This document shows positions 61,101 to 64,000 of a stretch of DNA of 64,000 bases, piece after piece. The notes under the pieces were generated by a model that saw nothing but the letters and a program-made list of their open reading frames with translations, was not told the origin of the DNA and did not search any database. Position 1 is the first letter of the stretch, and each line of letters starts with the position of its first letter. The stretch covers positions 17,084,442 to 17,148,441 of the forward strand of contig JACDQD010000008.1 of NCBI GenBank assembly GCA_019843655.1. The letters are read 5' to 3'. Source of the DNA: Lethocerus indicus (Eukaryota; Arthropoda; Insecta; Hemiptera; Belostomatidae). The position numbers and the translations under genes were made by a program.

Positions 61101-61870
61101 TATTGACAATATCACTTAGGACGTGAGACAGTTTAGAGGTGATTCATTTTCACTCAACTCGAACGTCAAATTTAATGAATAGACTCCAGTCATTATAGAT
61201 AACCAAACGTGTTATTTATTTAATTCAAAATGTTTCTTTCGAATTTTATTCTGCTGGAATTAGATAAAAAAGGCTGATGGTGTACTCTGCATAGTATTTT
61301 AAATATTTTATGTTTCCAATTATTTATTGTGAGCTCCCCCGTCAATGCTCTTCACCAGTTCACATTCTGCACAGAACTATCGATCCCTGAGTATTTCAAT
61401 CCTTAAAAAAATTATAACGTGTTCCAGTCTATGTTGTCTTGGACACCCTGAATAACACGCGGTTTAAAAATGCGTACCGATTGCGAATCTGCTTTCTGAG
61501 GTGCGAGCTGTGTGTTATGCCGAAACCGTTTCTCCGGTTGCGGAAGATGAATTGCCGACGCTGAGATAAGGGAGATTAACAATACCCGTTTTACCCGTTG
61601 GGATAATATAGGCGGTAAACCGTTAGCCCGCTAGATAGTCACGAAGCTGCAGTACGGATTCTCCTACCCGGTTGCTTCGTCGCTAGGAGAGAATACTAGT
61701 TCAGACAATATTGTCCTATTTAAGTAATATATTGTTCTACCGGTGTACTGTACAAATACGTGATAATCTAAGTTAATACACTCTTCATTACGCACTTAAA
61801 CAAATTGATAACAAGCTTATTATGACGAGAAATACCATTTTGTGCTTTCACACCACATTCTTATTTTTTA
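61101..61870. other. Mixed non-coding stretch
   Basis: AT-rich, with raised GC at 61490-61690. GGACACCCTG at 61441-61450 (CAGGGTGTCC on the - strand) resembles a mariner-type terminus, but no opposite terminus was found. Confidence 0.35.
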
Positions 61871-62320
61871 TTTAAGATGTCGAAGCGCCAAGGCATACTT
61901 CAGCTGGGGCTTGAACCTTATTACTCCTGAAAATCCACATATTCCCCCTTCCCCTTCCTTCCCCTAAGAGATAAGTGAGTCTCCACCACAAACCTCCCAC
62001 ACCCCCACCCCCAGGGAGATCCCAGGAGCGTCGAACTCCATCTCCATTTGGCAAACATTTAAACTGGCTCGTTGCCATTGCGGGCATGTTATTTGCCCCG
62101 ATACGTTTTCCGGAAGTGGGGGTGCGTTTACTCATGCGTGTATCTTCCAACGGTGGTCGGATTTAGAGCTCGGTAAGAAAAGAGAAAAAAAGTCGTGGAC
62201 TGAGGTGGAATCGATTCGGCTGCGAGAACGGAAACCGCTTCCGCGAAGCCGGAACTGCCCAATGAGTCCCAATAAGAAAACAGGAAGCATGGGATATTAA
62301 GAGCGTAAAACACTATTAGA
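61871..62320. other. GC-richer island, pyrimidine-rich at left
   Basis: A C/T-rich tract at 61940-61970 is followed by CCCACACCCCCACCCCC near 62000. Chance-length frames only. Confidence 0.35.
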
Positions 62321-64000
62321 ATCACGTCGCATATTACAAATATGATAAAGAATATATAAACGAAGAATGAATTACCAACAAGTAAAATTTACAGATAACC
62401 ACTATATATGCTGATGGTCAGGCACTAATCGAGGACATTCAAATTCCTTGGATCCGTAGAGAAATTACAATGTATAGAGGACTCTTTATATACTTGAAAT
62501 AATTACTTGAGCAACTATTCCTCCAACTTTAGTTATTTTTACGCTAAAATATTAATTATTATACGGATTTTGCTTTATTTCCAAGTATTAAATGGAGACA
62601 CAATGTAGGAGTTATTAAGTTTCATACAGTTTGCAGAGCAGTTTAATAAAGCGTTGGTCGATAGCCAGTTAATACGCGAATGAGGCCGAGATTGCCCCAG
62701 TAAATTTTTCTTTAAATTAATATTCAACCAACCGCCGTTATTAATGCCCCATTTAATAAAGCGAATATACATTGATTTCTATCACTTGTATCAAATTAAA
62801 TCCTCTGCCATTTTATTTAGATATAATATGGACAATAATAATGCCGTGACGGCAGTGGCACGTGGACTGGGCTCATATTTCAGAAAGAAAACGAATTATT
62901 ATATTTCAAAGAAGAATCAATCCAGTGATATAGTGAGGGGGTAAAATCGTTTCTCGATATATTTGAACGTGTTCGTATCTTACATCGTCGACAGGCGACA
63001 CGTCCCCGTCAGCCGCGTAAATAATTTACCGCCGTAGGGGCCGACATTACGGGCTGCATTTTGAATTGGAATCGTTACAAACTCGGTGGATACCATTTGT
63101 CAGAAGCACCGTATAACTCCGGGTCACGATTTCACCGAGCGTGTCTCCCTTTCGAAGTAAAGGTATATGCCGTCGGGAATTTAGAGAATACGAGAAACCT
63201 TTGAATCTAATATATTTTTGGACATATTTCTACTCCTCTGACCATGGGCAAGGTGCGCTCAAACCAACCATGAAGTACACAAGGAATTTTTCTTCGAATG
63301 AAGAGGAAATGCGTTAGGTGAATATCTTTCTTTCTCGTTCACTCAAGATATAGTGATACGTGAGGTTGATATTCAAATGAAAGGGCAAAGGCAACATTTA
63401 TAATTTTTTTAATAACCTATGCTGGAATATTTTTCTTGATCTAAATAACGGATGAAATAATATCCAAAATATTGTTAAATAACTTTCAAATTGACAAACA
63501 ACAAAGGAGAAATTTTACGGTACTCGAGCGGTAATTAAAAATAACATTTGTTTATTACGCGCAATTTATGCAAAAGACTTAGACTTATTTCAAGTACATA
63601 TCTATAAGATCTCCTTCCGCAGGACACCACATGCCTTGTAGTAGGCCGGTTTCGGCTTCTCGGTTAGTAGATTATGAAGGCATACCCTACGGGTATGTAA
63701 TTTTAATATGATAACATTTCTTTAACACTCGTTAACTCAGCAATTGCTAAGACTGATGTGAATACTCGATGGAATCGACCGAAGGAACAGCGACGAGCGG
63801 AATTATATTTATGTCTTTTCCATCGGGCCGCCTCGAGAATCGTGGCCGATTTCGCGAAGGGGCGGGATATACATCCCGGGATCCAAATTAGAATTTATGC
63901 AAGATGAATAATACACGCGGGGACGTCTTCGGCTTAAATCCGAGATCGGGGAAAGAAATACTGCTCGTAAAGTTCAATATAATTGGCGGCGTTGGGGCGG
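62321..64000. other. AT-rich stretch with GC-richer right end
   Basis: AT-rich, with GC rises at 62980-63170 and from 63740 to the window edge. No supported gene, RNA or repeat. Any island at the edge is cut by the window. Confidence 0.4.

Overview
The window reads as non-coding arthropod (probably insect) nuclear DNA. It is AT-rich overall with CpG not obviously depleted. It carries TA, AAT, poly-G and poly-C simple repeats, and no long open frame: the longest is 188 codons without an ATG start, inside a GC-richer patch. Nothing suggests a prokaryote, organelle or virus. I recognise no protein family, rRNA, canonical tRNA or CRISPR array. The insect assignment is inference from style only.

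Layout: AT-rich stretches alternate with 300-1500 base islands of higher GC that hold CpGs, short hairpins and ATTA-type words. The clearest islands are 10.9-12.5, 16.5-18.8, 22.6-26.3 (in pieces), 28.3-30.1, 31.9-33.1, 34.9-36.2, 37.8-39.1, 41.5-42.2, 47.0-48.6, 52.5-53.1, 56.5-57.4, 58.4-59.1, 60.6-61.1 and 61.9-62.3 kb. They could be conserved regulatory elements in a gene desert or giant intron. 6.3-9.2 kb is a repeat-rich cluster: a three-copy diverged direct repeat, a TA microsatellite, then a long inverted repeat overlapping the window's longest open frames. A diverged duplicated pair lies at 43.0 and 43.85 kb, and a two-hairpin retroposon-like segment at 51.85-51.95 kb.

Reading splice signals by eye gives a few plausible small exons. 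On the + strand, 26602-26662 and 49720-49795 have good acceptors and consensus donors. The second holds an ATG in good context, so together they could be the 5' end of a gene with very long introns. A zero-length acceptor/donor site at 20950/20951 resembles a recursive splice site of long insect introns. On the - strand, 54025-54063, 34805-34864 and 12386-12449 share an open reading phase, with an extra candidate at 49034-49087. Such small exons also arise by chance in 64 kb, so all are hypotheses for RNA-seq or comparative tests.
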